Assembly (NCBI RefSeq): GCF_001439845.1
Contig: NZ_JYLO01000003.1
Span: 372,001-436,000, forward strand
Reading direction: 5' to 3'
DNA length: 64,000 nt
Source: Pseudomonas lactis
Lineage (GTDB): Bacteria > Pseudomonadota > Gammaproteobacteria > Pseudomonadales > Pseudomonadaceae
This document shows positions 63,321 to 64,000 of this stretch, one piece after another. Position 1 is the stretch's first letter. Every line of letters starts with the position of its first letter. The position numbers and the translations under genes are program-made. The notes beneath the pieces were generated by a model. The model saw only the letters and a list, made by a program, of their open reading frames with translations. It searched no databases and had not been told where the DNA came from.

Positions 63321-64000
63321 CTATGGGTTCTCCAAGTCATGGCCCAACGACTGAATGAATAACGAAAACAACTCGGGCTGCGACGAGATGTCCAGCTTGG
63401 CGTACAAATGCCTGCGGTGCACTTTTACCGTGTCCGGCGAGATCTTCAGGCGTTCGGCCATGGCCTTGGAGGAGAACCCACGCAACACCAGGCGGGCGAT
63501 TTCCAGCTCGCGGTCCGACAGCACACCGCTGCCGAAATGACTCAGCGCATCGCGAATCTGGCTGTCCATAGCCGGTGCCCGCTGGGTGCTTTGCTGCCAA
63601 TGCTGCTGCATGAGCGGCAACACCCAGGCCGACAGCGTGGTCAACAGCCCGGTTTCTTCAAAGCTGAAGCGCCGCTGCATACCCAGTGATAGCGACAGCG
63701 TGCCCGCGCCGGGCAATTGCAGGATCAATTGCACTTCGTCTTCCAGCACGTTGTCGTGGAAGTAATTGAGGAAGTACTCACTCTGGCGGAAATGATCCGG
63801 CGCCACTTCCTCCAGGCGGTATACGCCGCTGGCATAGTGCTCGCGGCAGGCTTGGTAGAACGGGTCGAGCAGGTACAGGCCGTTGAGGTACACCAGCATC
63901 GATGCCGGTTTGCTGCTGGGTTGGGCGTCGTACTCTTCCAATGCCTGGGGCGGGCCATCCAGCGGGTAGAAAATCGCCAGGGCATTATCGAAGGGCAGGC
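63321..64000 (-). CDS. LuxR-type transcriptional regulator, 5' end outside window
   Basis: The frame is open from its stop at 63321 to the window edge (about 226 residues visible); the N-terminus is missing. The C-terminal GerE HTH is complete: LSDRELEIARLVLRGFSSKA, then MAERLKISPDTVKVHRRHLY. The visible N-terminal part has no recognised receiver or autoinducer domain and may be a GAF-like sensor. It converges on the second RTX-like gene, 8 bp away. Confidence 0.82.
   Translation of the reverse strand, partial: LPFDNALAIFYPLDGPPQALEEYDAQPSSKPASMLVYLNGLYLLDPFYQACREHYASGVYRLEEVAPDHFRQSEYFLNYFHDNVLEDEVQLILQLPGAGTLSLSLGMQRRFSFEETGLLTTLSAWVLPLMQQHWQQSTQRAPAMDSQIRDALSHFGSGVLSDRELEIARLVLRGFSSKAMAERLKISPDTVKVHRRHLYAKLDISSQPELFSLFIQSLGHDLENP

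Noticed and set aside
1..64000. CRISPR array, tRNA or rRNA genes, prophage or intact IS element
   Set aside because: I looked for regularly spaced direct repeats, tRNA-like TTCGA arms, transposase motifs and phage genes and saw none. The repeats present are REPINs and the dispersed intergenic repeat.

Overview
The window is chromosomal DNA from a fluorescent Pseudomonas, most likely of the P. fluorescens / P. chlororaphis group. The evidence is its gene content: efeUOB with an extra imelysin gene, mexEF-oprN, mexS/mexT, benRABCD, a P. chlororaphis-type aldoxime/nitrile cluster, a DUF1652 gene, REPIN-type inverted REP doublets and a dispersed ~0.3-0.5 kb intergenic repeat. It is GC-rich and densely coded, with many ATGA/GTGA stop-start overlaps. 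I see no rRNA, tRNA, CRISPR array, prophage or intact insertion sequence. Genes at both edges are cut by the window.

Layout. 1-4.2 kb: an efeUOB-efeM ferrous/ferric iron uptake operon (minus strand) behind a Fur-box-like site, diverging from an AraC-type regulator. 5.5-17.5 kb: two complete tripartite efflux systems on the minus strand, mexEF-oprN and an EmrAB-TolC-type set, with a LysR gene between them and an AraC gene upstream. 17.7-19.3 kb: a hipBA-type toxin-antitoxin module. 19.8-31.7 kb: a complete aldoxime-to-acyl-CoA route. OxdA makes a nitrile, the Fe-type nitrile hydratase (with its P47K activator) makes an amide, the amidase makes an acid, and an AMP-forming ligase makes the acyl-CoA. 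The same operon also carries an outer-membrane channel, a cytoplasmic PAS chemoreceptor and a TetR gene; an AraC regulator diverges from it. 31.6-33.4 kb: a lower-GC island with a ParE-toxin relic, a 5'-nucleotidase-family gene and gene debris.

33.4-38.7 kb: a four-gene peptide/xenosiderophore ABC importer whose outer-membrane receptor gene survives only as a signal-peptide/C-terminus deletion relic. It is followed by a divergent ABC exporter. 40.9-45.6 kb: benR-benABCD (benzoate to catechol) with a textbook double XylS/BenR operator. 45.7-48 kb: mexT and mexS, the regulator and enzyme that normally sit beside mexEF-oprN but here lie about 34 kb away. 48.7-51.5 kb: an unrecognised 474-residue protein and a MocR-type PLP regulator. 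51.5-57.7 kb: pgm between two near-identical REPINs, a pirin, a UvrD-like helicase with a regular GX3 repeat at its N-terminus, and a DUF1652 gene. 58-61.7 kb: a polyamine-type catabolic/transport set (SnoaL-AraC regulator, FAD amine oxidase, cupin, PotF-like binding protein). 62-63.3 kb: two tandem paralogues resembling an isolated serralysin/RTX C-terminal domain. 63.3 kb to the edge: a LuxR-type regulator.

Most striking items: the chemoreceptor inside the nitrile operon; the three-copy intergenic repeat whose three-way-junction insert shows compensatory changes between copies; the orphan RTX-like pair; the unknown protein/MocR pair; the GX3-repeat helicase; and the separation of mexST from mexEF-oprN.
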